This document shows positions 14,305 to 19,769 of a DNA stretch of 19,769 nt, piece after piece. The notes under the pieces were generated by a model. It made no database searches and was not told the DNA's origin. It saw only the letters and a list, made by a program, of their open reading frames with translations. Made by a program: the position numbers and the translations under genes. Positions within the stretch are counted from its first letter, which is position 1. Each line of letters starts with the position of its first letter. This DNA is from an uncultured bacterium (GTDB taxonomy: Bacteria; Actinomycetota; Coriobacteriia; Coriobacteriales; Coriobacteriaceae). The stretch covers positions 1 to 19,769 of the forward strand of contig CAJMMN010000034.1 of NCBI GenBank assembly GCA_905214525.1. Reading direction: 5' to 3'.

Positions 14305-14523
14305 TCATCTAACCGAGACGTAATCCCGGAAGGAAGACAACGCCCGGGCGAGGGTCAGGGCGGCATCGGCGTCCATACGCGACAGCCTCCAACGCCACCA
14401 GCAGGCGGCCTCCAACGGCAACGCGACCTGACGCAGGACCAAGCCCAACAGGATGAGATCGCCACCTACCAGAATCTCGATCGTCGACTGGATCACAATG
14501 GCCGCGACGGACCGTGCCCCCAT
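14305..14523 (-). CDS. Small membrane protein, 72 residues
   Basis: ATG 14523 follows AAGGACGT. A hydrophobic stretch (SVAAIVIQSTIEILVGGDLILLGLVLRQ, residues 5-32 in part) precedes a Trp/Arg-rich basic part and a charged tail. It could be a single-pass peptide of the operon. It is divergent from the TA pair at 14565 with only 41 bp between starts, so the two promoters overlap. Support is moderate: hydrophobicity and start signal only. Confidence 0.5.
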   Translation of the reverse strand: MGARSVAAIVIQSTIEILVGGDLILLGLVLRQVALPLEAACWWRWRLSRMDADAALTLARALSSFRDYVSVR

Positions 14524-14529
14524 ACGTCC

Positions 14530-14565
14530 TTGACCCGTCGCCTATTTTGTGTCACAATATTGTCG
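14530..14565 (+). promoter_or_regulatory. Promoter with palindromic operator for the TA pair, probably leaderless
   Basis: TTGACC (14530-14535) and CACAAT (14553-14558) lie 17 bp apart. The predicted start of transcription, about 7 bases after the -10, coincides with the GTG start codon at 14565. Overlapping palindromes TTGTGTCACAA (14547-14557) and ACAATATTGT (14554-14563) cover the -10 and start site, a typical site for autorepression by the ribbon-helix-helix partner. Confidence 0.6.
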
Positions 14566-14816
14566 TGAACATATTCCCTTCGGCGCTCAAGCACGGCATC
14601 GAACCGGATGACGCCATGTACGTGGTGGAGCATCCGCTTCGCGACCTCGTGCTGCGTGAGGACCCCCTCAAGGTCCTGTATCTGGGTATATCACCGGATG
14701 GCCTTCCACTGGAGGTGGTGGTGGCCGACACATCGAGGGGGCCGGCGCTCATCCATGCGATGCGCATGAGGACCCAATACGTGAAACTGCTGGAAGGAGG
14801 CAGGCAATGGACCTGA
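14565..14816 (+). CDS. Probable toxin of a TA pair (BrnT/DUF4258-like small protein)
   Basis: The protein has 83 residues from GTG 14565, with no ribosome binding site, consistent with a leaderless mRNA (an earlier GTG/ATG would put the promoter inside the gene). Sequence shows SALKHGIEPDDAMYVVEHP, then KVLYLGISPDGLPLEVVV and ALIHAMRMRTQYVKLL. This layout matches small actinobacterial proteins with an early Lys-His-Gly-Ile and a late His-Ala-Met-x-Met/Arg element that are encoded just before a CopG-like gene; BrnT-type toxins cleave RNA. The family assignment is from pattern memory. It overlaps the next gene by 10 bp (GGAAGGAGG inside), as in many TA operons. Confidence 0.7.
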   Translation: MNIFPSALKHGIEPDDAMYVVEHPLRDLVLREDPLKVLYLGISPDGLPLEVVVADTSRGPALIHAMRMRTQYVKLLEGGRQWT

Positions 14817-15103
14817 ACTACGACATCCTCTCCTACGACGAACTGCCGGCCGACGAGGCCGCGATGCTCAAGGCCGATGCCGAGGAGGCCGAGAGGGGCT
14901 ACACCGACGAGCAGCTATCCGAGGCGCTGAAGAGAACCCCCGGCCGTCCCCTAGCCGTGGGCAGCACCCCTGCCTCCAACGTGATCCGCGTCCGTCTGGA
15001 CGACGAACGCGACGCGAAGCTGGAACGGTACATGCGCAAACACCACATGAGCCGCAGCAATGCGGTGCGCACGCTCCTAGACAAGGCGCTGGCCGAGATC
15101 TGA
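14807..15103 (+). CDS. Ribbon-helix-helix (CopG-like) antitoxin
   Basis: The protein has 98 residues from ATG 14807, with GGAAGGAGG six bases upstream. The acidic N-terminal half (DELPADEAAMLKADAEEAER) likely neutralises the toxin; the C-terminal part forms the DNA-binding domain: NVIRVRLDDERDAKL (strand and helix A), then MSRSNAVRTLLDKAL (helix B). The order (toxin, then RHH antitoxin) and the palindromic promoter agree with autoregulation. A strong terminator follows, so the pair is a self-contained module that could stabilise the element. Confidence 0.82.
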   Translation: MDLNYDILSYDELPADEAAMLKADAEEAERGYTDEQLSEALKRTPGRPLAVGSTPASNVIRVRLDDERDAKLERYMRKHHMSRSNAVRTLLDKALAEI

Positions 15104-15117
15104 TTCTCCGCCCGAAG

Positions 15118-15157
15118 GCAGGCCCTCCGTCCCGCGGCGGAGGGCCTGCTGTTTTTT
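15118..15157 (+). terminator. Rho-independent terminator of the TA pair
   Basis: Perfect 12-bp stem GCAGGCCCTCCG/CGGAGGGCCTGC (15118-15129 and 15138-15149) with an 8-nt loop and a TGTTTTTT tract, 15 bp after the antitoxin stop. The following 141 bp to 15298 hold nothing I can support. Confidence 0.93.
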
Positions 15158-15298
15158 CCGACTTACGTTATACGGCCGATGTCCGTGTTTCTCGGCGTCC
15201 CGCGCACGAAGTGGCAGCCGCTCGTAGATGGGCGCGACGGCCGCAGCCGGACCCGTCGAGCACGTCGCCGGACCAGGCCCTACGCGGGGACGCGAACC

Positions 15299-15442
15299 TC
15301 ATAGCCAATCGGGCTCCATGCCGATAAGGTCCCGGGCGGTCTGCGGCACCGGCCTGTCGAGGGCCTTGAGAAACTCGTCGAACGCCTTGGACGGCAGACG
15401 CGTGACGGTCTCCTCCTCGATACCGCGGTAAGCCGGTTCCAT
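15299..15442 (-). CDS. Orphan antitoxin-like remnant (DUF1778 C-terminal style)
   Basis: The ORF has 47 codons; ATG 15442 follows GGGAGAAATCACG. The sequence (VTRLPSKAFDEFLKALDRP, then ARDLIGMEPDWL) matches the C-terminal toxin-binding tail of DUF1778-like antitoxins, which normally carry an N-terminal ribbon-helix-helix domain. That domain is missing, and no acetyltransferase toxin is adjacent. It may be a remnant, or a short active antidote. The upstream frame is open to 15544 but without a credible start. Confidence 0.45.
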   Translation of the reverse strand: MEPAYRGIEEETVTRLPSKAFDEFLKALDRPVPQTARDLIGMEPDWL

Positions 15443-15465
15443 CGTGATTTCTCCCATATCCCGAT

Positions 15466-15483
15466 TGTACGTCGTGAAGTACA
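15466..15483. promoter_or_regulatory. Inverted repeat and -10-like box before the antitoxin remnant
   Basis: TGTAC and GTACA arms with an 8-bp spacer lie 24-41 bp upstream of ATG 15442. A TACAAT box overlaps the proximal arm on the minus strand. No matching -35 was found. It would fit an operator, perhaps a relic of an autoregulated TA promoter. Confidence 0.35.
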
Positions 15484-15575
15484 TGCCGGGGACGGGACGA
15501 ATGATAAAAGGCCTTTCGCTGGACGGCGTGCGCATCCGATACACAGGCCGGAACCCCGATAACGGAAAGGCCCGG

Positions 15576-16148
15576 TCACGCCGCGCGGAACGCTCGTGCC
15601 AGTCTGGTCGCGTTCTCCAGGCTCACCTTCGACATGTCCCCATTCTTGAGCCACGCGTTCACGTTCCCGACATTCAGTCCGAGTTCACGGCAGATCGGCG
15701 CGACAGGCACGCCCCTCTCCCGTTTCGCGCGAAGACAGGCATCCCTTCTGATGGATTTCGAGCGGGCAAGAGTCTCCGGCCTGTGCCAGTCGGCATAGAA
15801 GGAGTTCAACACCTTCCGGTACCTGTCACCGGTGGAAGGGTCGTAGCCGTGCTCCAACGCATAGTCTTGGGGGGTGAGTTCCCCTAGAGAATCGGCCGCA
15901 TGCTCGTATTCACCCCTCAGCTCGGAATCGTCGGTCATGGCCATCAGCTCGGGAAAACGGTCCGACTGCAGGGCGTACAGCAACAAAGGCTCGCGCAGCC
16001 GTCCTTCACTATGGCACGCCATGACGCACAGACGAGGAAAATCGAATCTCGACAACCCGGAAAGGTGCAACAGGTATCTGCGCGACCACGGCTCGAAGTT
16101 GGGGCGTCTCACGAATGATCTCCAATCATAGGGACGGATGAGGGGCAT
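15576..16148 (-). CDS. HTH partner of the nucleotidyltransferase (probable antitoxin)
   Basis: The protein has 190 residues from ATG 16148, overlapping the nucleotidyltransferase stop by 23 bp; upstream signal is weak, so translation is likely coupled. The N-terminal two thirds (RSFVRRPNFEPWSRRYLLHL, PRLCVMACHSEGRLREPLLL) are unrecognised; the C-terminus has a XRE/HTH-like fold: VPVAPICRELGLNVGNVNAW, followed by SLENATRLARAF. In AbiE-type systems the regulator usually precedes the nucleotidyltransferase, but here it follows. The HTH may bind the direct repeats at 16763-16799. The antitoxin role is inferred from the pairing. Confidence 0.7.
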   Translation of the reverse strand: MPLIRPYDWRSFVRRPNFEPWSRRYLLHLSGLSRFDFPRLCVMACHSEGRLREPLLLYALQSDRFPELMAMTDDSELRGEYEHAADSLGELTPQDYALEHGYDPSTGDRYRKVLNSFYADWHRPETLARSKSIRRDACLRAKRERGVPVAPICRELGLNVGNVNAWLKNGDMSKVSLENATRLARAFRAA

Positions 16149-16752
16149 CGAGTTCTGGCGATGGCTGGTCATCGGATGAGAAGGAGGGAAATCCGAAAGT
16201 CGTACTCGTATCGGAAGAAAAGGGGTCGCGACCATCCAGAACTGCTATTCGTTGGTTGAGCAGGTTCCATTGAGCCTCTGTGATATTGATACGAACCTCG
16301 GTAATGTCCAGAAGGATGCTGTTCAAGGCGCTGTGGTTGATGGACCCATTGGACCACATATTTTCAAGGTCCCTTCGATCCTTGTCGCCTCTCCACGAAA
16401 GGAGTTTCGTTATGGCGAGATCCTCGTTTCCCAAGGTATATACGTCAAGTACCGAACCATCAAACTCCACGGGACGTATCCTGTCGTGCCAGTGAGTCGG
16501 GTACATATACCGGAAAGTGTCCACATGAGAGTTCATGTCATAGGCGGACATCAAATCGACGACTTCGTCGGGCACGGACAGCACATCGATGTCGGTGGTT
16601 ACACGGGAAGGGATGAGTCCTCGAATCGATAAAGCACTGCCTCCTGAGATTACGAGTTCGAACCTGCGCGCGCCGCCGAAACGGAAATCAAGGTCTTCAT
16701 CGAGAAGTCTCAGACGGGATAGTATCCCCTCTTTCCCAAAAGAGGAATCCAT
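16126..16752 (-). CDS. AbiEii/DUF6036-like nucleotidyltransferase (probable toxin)
   Basis: The protein has 208 residues from ATG 16752, with a near-perfect AAGGAGGTGGATC. The minimal nucleotidyltransferase core is clear: FELVISGGSALSIRG (GGSAL box) then SRVTTDIDVLSV (the TDID carboxylates), and later LAITKLLSWRGDKDRRDLEN, the typical Lys plus Asp-Leu-Glu helix of AbiEii/DUF6036 proteins. Such enzymes block translation by adding nucleotides to tRNA in type IV-like systems (for example MenT). The C-terminal 45 residues are Ser/Pro-rich and may be linker. The pair has visibly lower GC than its surroundings, which suggests recent acquisition. Confidence 0.82.
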   Translation of the reverse strand: MDSSFGKEGILSRLRLLDEDLDFRFGGARRFELVISGGSALSIRGLIPSRVTTDIDVLSVPDEVVDLMSAYDMNSHVDTFRYMYPTHWHDRIRPVEFDGSVLDVYTLGNEDLAITKLLSWRGDKDRRDLENMWSNGSINHSALNSILLDITEVRINITEAQWNLLNQRIAVLDGRDPFSSDTSTTFGFPSFSSDDQPSPELDAPHPSL

Positions 16753-16762
16753 GATCCACCTC

Positions 16763-16799
16763 CTTATTATATAAAACCATTTTCTTATTATATAAAACC
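16763..16799 (-). promoter_or_regulatory. Two identical AT-rich 16-mers, 21 bp apart, with -10 boxes
   Basis: CTTATTATATAAAACC occurs at 16763-16778 and 16784-16799 (exactly 21 bp, two helical turns). On the minus strand each copy holds TATAAT (16771-16766 and 16792-16787). The downstream copy runs into the AAGGAGG of the nucleotidyltransferase gene. It is the most AT-rich stretch in the window, and a good candidate for an operator bound on one DNA face. Confidence 0.75.
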
Positions 16800-16933
16800 G
16801 ACTGACATTGATGAAGATGGTCAAGGCACAGGAGCCGGATACGGAAACCGGACATCGAGGTTCCTGAACGGCGAATCTGAAATGGGAAAAGGAATCGGCC
16901 GGCGGCTCGCGGCGTGCGGGTGCCGGATGGGAA

Positions 16934-16952
16934 GGGGCCGAAAGACGGCCCC
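16934..16952 (+). promoter_or_regulatory. Leader hairpin before the 344-residue unknown gene
   Basis: GGGGCCG/CGGCCCC (7 bp) with loop AAAGA lies 8 bp before the AGGAGG at 16961-16966. No T tract follows, so it is not a terminator; it may affect translation initiation or mRNA stability. Confidence 0.4.
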
Positions 16953-16972
16953 GCCCATCAAGGAGGACCATC

Positions 16973-18007
16973 ATGGCCGACAATCCCCGCAGCACCACGC
17001 CAGCCTGGCAGGACCCGCATCTCAAGGACCGTGGCGACTACACCGAACAGGACATCCAAAACATCCGGGGGAAGGGCGGCATCCTGCCCGACTTCACGCT
17101 CGACGAGGCCGAGGAGACCTACCTGTTCGCGCGGGTCGCCCAGGCCCTCTCGAAGACCCTCACGCGGCAGGGCCTGGCCGTCGGGCACGAGGCGAAGGCC
17201 GCCGCCGAACCCATGGGATTCCGGCTCGACGAACACGCCATCGCGATCGACACCCGCCGTCCATGGAAGGACATCGCGCTCGACCTCGCGCACGCCCTCG
17301 GCGCCATCCAGGTCGCACGCGACGCGCTCGACCCGGCGGACCAGCCGCAAGGAGCCGCGGAATGGAACAGGTACAAGGACAAGGGCCGCATGGTGGGAGA
17401 CCAGCTGCTCGCCTCCATCGGACTCCTCAACTCCCACTGGCATGAGGACCGGGGCGTCATCCGCGCCCATGCGCTCCAGGCCCGCGTCATGGCCGAGCCC
17501 GACCTGCACGCGCCCATCGGCGTCTACGACTGGAACGCCGCCTGGATCATCGGGGAAATCGCCACCAGAAACCCCGACCCCGCCCAGCCGCTCGCCGTCC
17601 AACCCATCCGCATCCCCGCCACCAAGCCGGAGGACATCCACCTCGCTCTGCCCGACGACCCCGCGAACCCGTTGCAGGTCACGGACGATCCGATCGTCAC
17701 GCCCCACGACGACCTCGCAGAGACCGCGGACCGGCACCTGATCCTCGGCGCGGGCATGCCGACCATGCTCATCGTCGACATGGACCGCAGCGACGCCGCC
17801 GGCCTCGACCTGGTCCGCCGGGCCGCCACCCGCGAGAGCACGTTCCAGGGGAGTGTGAGCGAATGCATCCGCCAGGCGCAGACGACGGGCCCCGGCTACG
17901 ATCCCGCACCCGACGAGGGGCCGACCGGGCTATGGCCCGCCGCGAACATGTTCCCCGACCCCGCCGTACTGCCCGGCGCGATGCGGGCATGGACGGTCCG
18001 GCCATAG
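16973..18007 (+). CDS. Unrecognised 344-residue cytoplasmic protein
   Basis: ATG 16973 has a perfect AGGAGG six bases upstream. The protein is Asp/Ala/Pro-rich, soluble, without signal or membrane segments. The first part reads DYTEQDIQNIRGKGGILPDF and LFARVAQALSKTLTRQGLAV, followed by a helical region (WKDIALDLAHALGAIQVARD, GRMVGDQLLASIGLLNSHWH) and DWNAAWIIGEIATRNPDPA. A second part after about 250 reads DRHLILGAGMPTMLIVDMDR and a Pro/Gly-rich end. I cannot assign a family. It runs opposite to the integrase and converges on it with a 32-bp gap, and is divergent from the nucleotidyltransferase pair. Codon use is strongly GC-rich, like the conjugation core, so it may be an old element gene (replication, anti-restriction or maintenance are guesses). 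Confidence 0.75.
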   Translation: MADNPRSTTPAWQDPHLKDRGDYTEQDIQNIRGKGGILPDFTLDEAEETYLFARVAQALSKTLTRQGLAVGHEAKAAAEPMGFRLDEHAIAIDTRRPWKDIALDLAHALGAIQVARDALDPADQPQGAAEWNRYKDKGRMVGDQLLASIGLLNSHWHEDRGVIRAHALQARVMAEPDLHAPIGVYDWNAAWIIGEIATRNPDPAQPLAVQPIRIPATKPEDIHLALPDDPANPLQVTDDPIVTPHDDLAETADRHLILGAGMPTMLIVDMDRSDAAGLDLVRRAATRESTFQGSVSECIRQAQTTGPGYDPAPDEGPTGLWPAANMFPDPAVLPGAMRAWTVRP

Positions 18008-18039
18008 GCGCGTGACCGCAGGGGCGGGCGGAAGCCGGG

Positions 18040-19404
18040 CTATCCGGCCGGCTGCGCGTTCCGGGCGGCGATGCCGGCCATCAGCGTCGACACCTGGCCA
18101 AGCAGCAACGCCAACGCGGCCATGTCGCCCGCATCGCCGTCCGCGTCCAGCCCGGCGGGAGCGGGAGGCAGCGAGGCGATCGCGAGCGACGGGTCCGCGG
18201 ACAGCAGATAGGCGGCGGTGCGTTCCGCAGCCTCCCTCTGATGCTCCGGCACGGCACGCAGGTAATGCCGCAACGTGGTCTCCTCCCTCACATGTCCGAG
18301 GGCGTCCATCGTCTCCTTGAGACTGCTGCCATCGAGCATGAGACGGGTGGCATGGGTCACGCGCAGAGTGCGGAACTGCAGGTCGGGACGGCCCGCCGCC
18401 TTGCGGGCCTTCATGAAGTGGTTGCGCAGAGTGTTCTGACACAGGATCTCGCCGCGCTTGGCCTGGAAGAACATGTGGTTCGACTGGTCCGGACGATCCT
18501 CGAGATGCATGCGAATCAAAGGAATCAGCATGTCCGGGATAGGCACCGTACGCCGGGACCCCTTCGTCTTCAGCCTGCTGATCCGGGACGGGCCCAGATC
18601 ATCCGCGCCATGGCTGACGCTGCGACGGATCATCAGCACCTTGTTCTCCAAGTCGAAGTCCGTGTCCATCAGACCGCAGACCTCGCCGATGCGCATGCCG
18701 CCCGCACAGGCCGCGAGATACACCGACAACCGCGTATAGCCCGGCATCGCATTATATATATGGTACAGTTCGTCGGGCGTGACCGGCGGAATATCCGACG
18801 ACCCAGCCTCCGGCTCGGGCGGGATCGGCAGCGTGAACGGGTTCTCCGCCAACAGGGGAGGAGCGCCCTTGGAGCCCGGCGCACACGCCTCCCGCAACAG
18901 CATCTTCAACCGGATGCATTCCGAGCGGAACTGCCATTCCCCGTTCGGATGCGGCCCGTAATACCATTCGGTCACCAGCTCCTCGGTCAACTCGGCCAGT
19001 TTCACGTCGCCGAACGCCTCCTTGAGATGCTTGATGTCATTGCGCAGGTTACGCAACGTCGAGCCCGCGATCTCGGCGCCGTCCTTCCTGCGATGCCGGC
19101 GCACATACCCGTCGGCGAACACGCCGAACGTCAGCTTCGGCGTCAACGTGTTCCCGTCCCGGTCCCGTGGAGGAATCCACGTCATCATCCCACGACGGTG
19201 CAGATCGACGATCGACCTCTCGGTCTCGAGCCAATCCTCGGCATCGCCCCGCCTGCCCGGCGCGAAACGTTTCGACACACGCTGACCATTGATCGGCGAG
19301 ATATAACGAGCCTCGATGCTCGTGACATCCCCTGTCGAACCCTTGCGTTCGAGAATGCACCCAAAACGCCTGCGGCGCAAGGGCCTCTTTGTCTCTTCAA
19401 CCAT
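18040..19404 (-). CDS. Tyrosine recombinase (ICE integrase)
   Basis: The protein has 454 residues from ATG 19404, with AAGGAGG seven bases upstream. An N-terminal arm-binding part and a SAM-like core-binding region (STLRNLRNDIKHLKEAFGD, about 115-133) precede the catalytic domain: Arg238 (GGMRIGE), Lys281 (LKTKGSRR), Arg348 in FRTLRVTHAT, His371 (ALGHVREETT) and nucleophile Tyr381 (LRHYLRA). The usual HxxR box is RxxR (residue 345 is Arg) and the following usual His is Val349; His351 is two positions later. It catalyses integration at and excision from the tRNA site about 300 bp away. The Ala/Gly-rich tail after 400 is longer than usual. No excisionase gene is visible next to it. Confidence 0.93.
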   Translation of the reverse strand: MVEETKRPLRRRRFGCILERKGSTGDVTSIEARYISPINGQRVSKRFAPGRRGDAEDWLETERSIVDLHRRGMMTWIPPRDRDGNTLTPKLTFGVFADGYVRRHRRKDGAEIAGSTLRNLRNDIKHLKEAFGDVKLAELTEELVTEWYYGPHPNGEWQFRSECIRLKMLLREACAPGSKGAPPLLAENPFTLPIPPEPEAGSSDIPPVTPDELYHIYNAMPGYTRLSVYLAACAGGMRIGEVCGLMDTDFDLENKVLMIRRSVSHGADDLGPSRISRLKTKGSRRTVPIPDMLIPLIRMHLEDRPDQSNHMFFQAKRGEILCQNTLRNHFMKARKAAGRPDLQFRTLRVTHATRLMLDGSSLKETMDALGHVREETTLRHYLRAVPEHQREAAERTAAYLLSADPSLAIASLPPAPAGLDADGDAGDMAALALLLGQVSTLMAGIAARNAQPAG

Positions 19405-19451
19405 CTTCGGCCTCCTTCAGCCAATAAAAAAACCGTCTTCGCGCAGCGCAC

Positions 19452-19480
19452 ACCCTAAAGAACACGGTCACCTTGGTAAA
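19452..19480 (-). promoter_or_regulatory. Candidate integrase promoter
   Basis: On the minus strand TTTACC (19475-19480) and TAGGGT (19452-19457) are 17 bp apart and about 50 bp before the start codon. Both hexamers match only partly, so the call is tentative. Confidence 0.35.
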
Positions 19481-19540
19481 CCCTGCATCTATGTGGACAC
19501 TCCGCGAAAACGGAAACTCCATTCTCCCACACGCCGATAT

Positions 19541-19570
19541 TTGACAGGCCGCGTCCGCAGCCGCTACTCT
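19541..19570 (+). promoter_or_regulatory. Outward-reading promoter candidate near att
   Basis: TTGACA (19541-19546, perfect -35) and TACTCT (19565-19570) with 18-bp spacing point towards the tRNA fragment and the chromosome. Downstream only a 6-codon ORF (19637-19657 region) is seen. It could drive adjacent chromosomal sequence or a small RNA. Confidence 0.4.
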
Positions 19571-19703
19571 TGACTGCCGTACAAAACGGGAACGGTTCAG
19601 CGTGCGGGCAAAGCTCGCAGAGAAACCGCGAACAGGATGTACAGGAGGGTAAACTGAGTCAGAAGCGATTCCTGACAAGGAATTGCCCTCAGCTCGGCAG
19701 GGT

Positions 19704-19739
19704 ATGCGAAGGTGGTGGGTTCGAGTCCCACCGAGGGCA
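19704..19739 (+). tRNA. 3' half of a class I tRNA at the element end (att site)
   Basis: Readable parts: anticodon-stem 3' strand TGCGA (19705-19709), variable loop AGGTG, T stem GTGGG/CCCAC around TTCGAGT (19715-19731), acceptor 3' strand CGAGGGC (19732-19738) and discriminator A. The matching anticodon-stem 5' strand, D arm and correct acceptor 5' strand are absent upstream, so it is a fragment, not a gene. The break falls in the anticodon loop, the usual crossover of tyrosine integrases. The acceptor is compatible with an actinobacterial tRNA-Arg, but identity is unsure. The intact copy should lie at the other element end. Confidence 0.75.
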
Positions 19740-19769
19740 CTTTAGTTAGGAGTTCGCTGAAATTATTGT

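Larger units (their letters stand above)
19405..19703. other. Integrase-to-att region without a gene
   Basis: No excisionase-like or other ORF can be supported. The region holds candidate promoters for the integrase (minus) and reading outward (plus), and a GGAGG at about 19640 followed by no usable start codon. Arm-type integrase sites would be expected here, but I see no clear repeat set. Confidence 0.4.

Noticed and set aside
15228..15431. Plus-strand ORF of 67 codons
   Set aside because: No RBS, low-complexity composition, and overlaps the antitoxin remnant in antisense.
19637..19657. Six-codon ORF as an excisionase remnant
   Set aside because: Too short, and no similarity or HTH can be seen.
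19684..19739. Complete tRNA gene
   Set aside because: Only 56 nt, with no D arm or anticodon stem pairing; it is a 3' fragment.

Overview
This window looks like the integrase-side end of an integrative and conjugative element (ICE) from a high-GC actinobacterium, most likely a Bifidobacterium. The reasons are the GC-rich codon use, strong AGGAGG-type ribosome binding sites, an SCO6880-type conjugation protein, a bifidobacterial-style secreted surface protein, and a tyrosine integrase beside a tRNA 3' fragment. The genus is inferred from sequence style, not from a database search. Most genes lie on the minus strand, so the functional order runs right to left.

Right end (about 16.9-19.77 kb): a tyrosine recombinase (18040-19404, minus) lies about 300 bp from a class I tRNA 3' fragment (19704-19739) that begins in the anticodon loop. 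That is what an att site left by insertion into a tRNA gene looks like, with the chromosome to the right. A 344-residue protein of unknown function converges on the integrase. Next come accessory stability or defence modules: an AbiEii/DUF6036-like nucleotidyltransferase with an HTH partner (15576-16752, minus), whose promoter holds two identical AT-rich 16-mers exactly 21 bp apart; an orphan 47-codon antitoxin-like remnant (15299-15442); and a plus-strand toxin/ribbon-helix-helix antitoxin pair (14565-15103) with a palindromic, probably leaderless promoter and a strong terminator.

Centre (about 5.4-14.5 kb): the conjugation (type IV secretion-like) operon on the minus strand. In transcription order it has two small proteins, a three-domain wall hydrolase (NlpC/P60-like, CHAP and transglycosylase domains), a membrane protein with a 24-residue repeat, a small membrane protein, a VirB6/TrbL-like polytopic protein with a collagen-like tail, an SCO6880-like protein, a single-pass Cys-containing protein, several very small genes, an HTH gene with a +1 frameshift, a protein with four tandem zinc ribbons, and a small membrane protein. 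Three strong hairpins followed by T-rich tracts lie between consecutive genes here. The VirB4 ATPase, the coupling protein and the relaxase are not in the window and are presumably further left.

Left (1-5.0 kb): a visibly less GC-rich cassette (2464-4720) with its own TATAAT box. It encodes a D12-class adenine methyltransferase, a truncated ParB/Srx-like protein and two small overlapping ORFs, and could be an uncharacterised modification-linked defence or addiction system. It is followed by a membrane-anchored protein that appears paralogous to the one at 6923-7720 and carries a Tyr/Gly pentapeptide tail, a perfect terminator, and the N-terminus of a large secreted surface protein that runs off the left edge.
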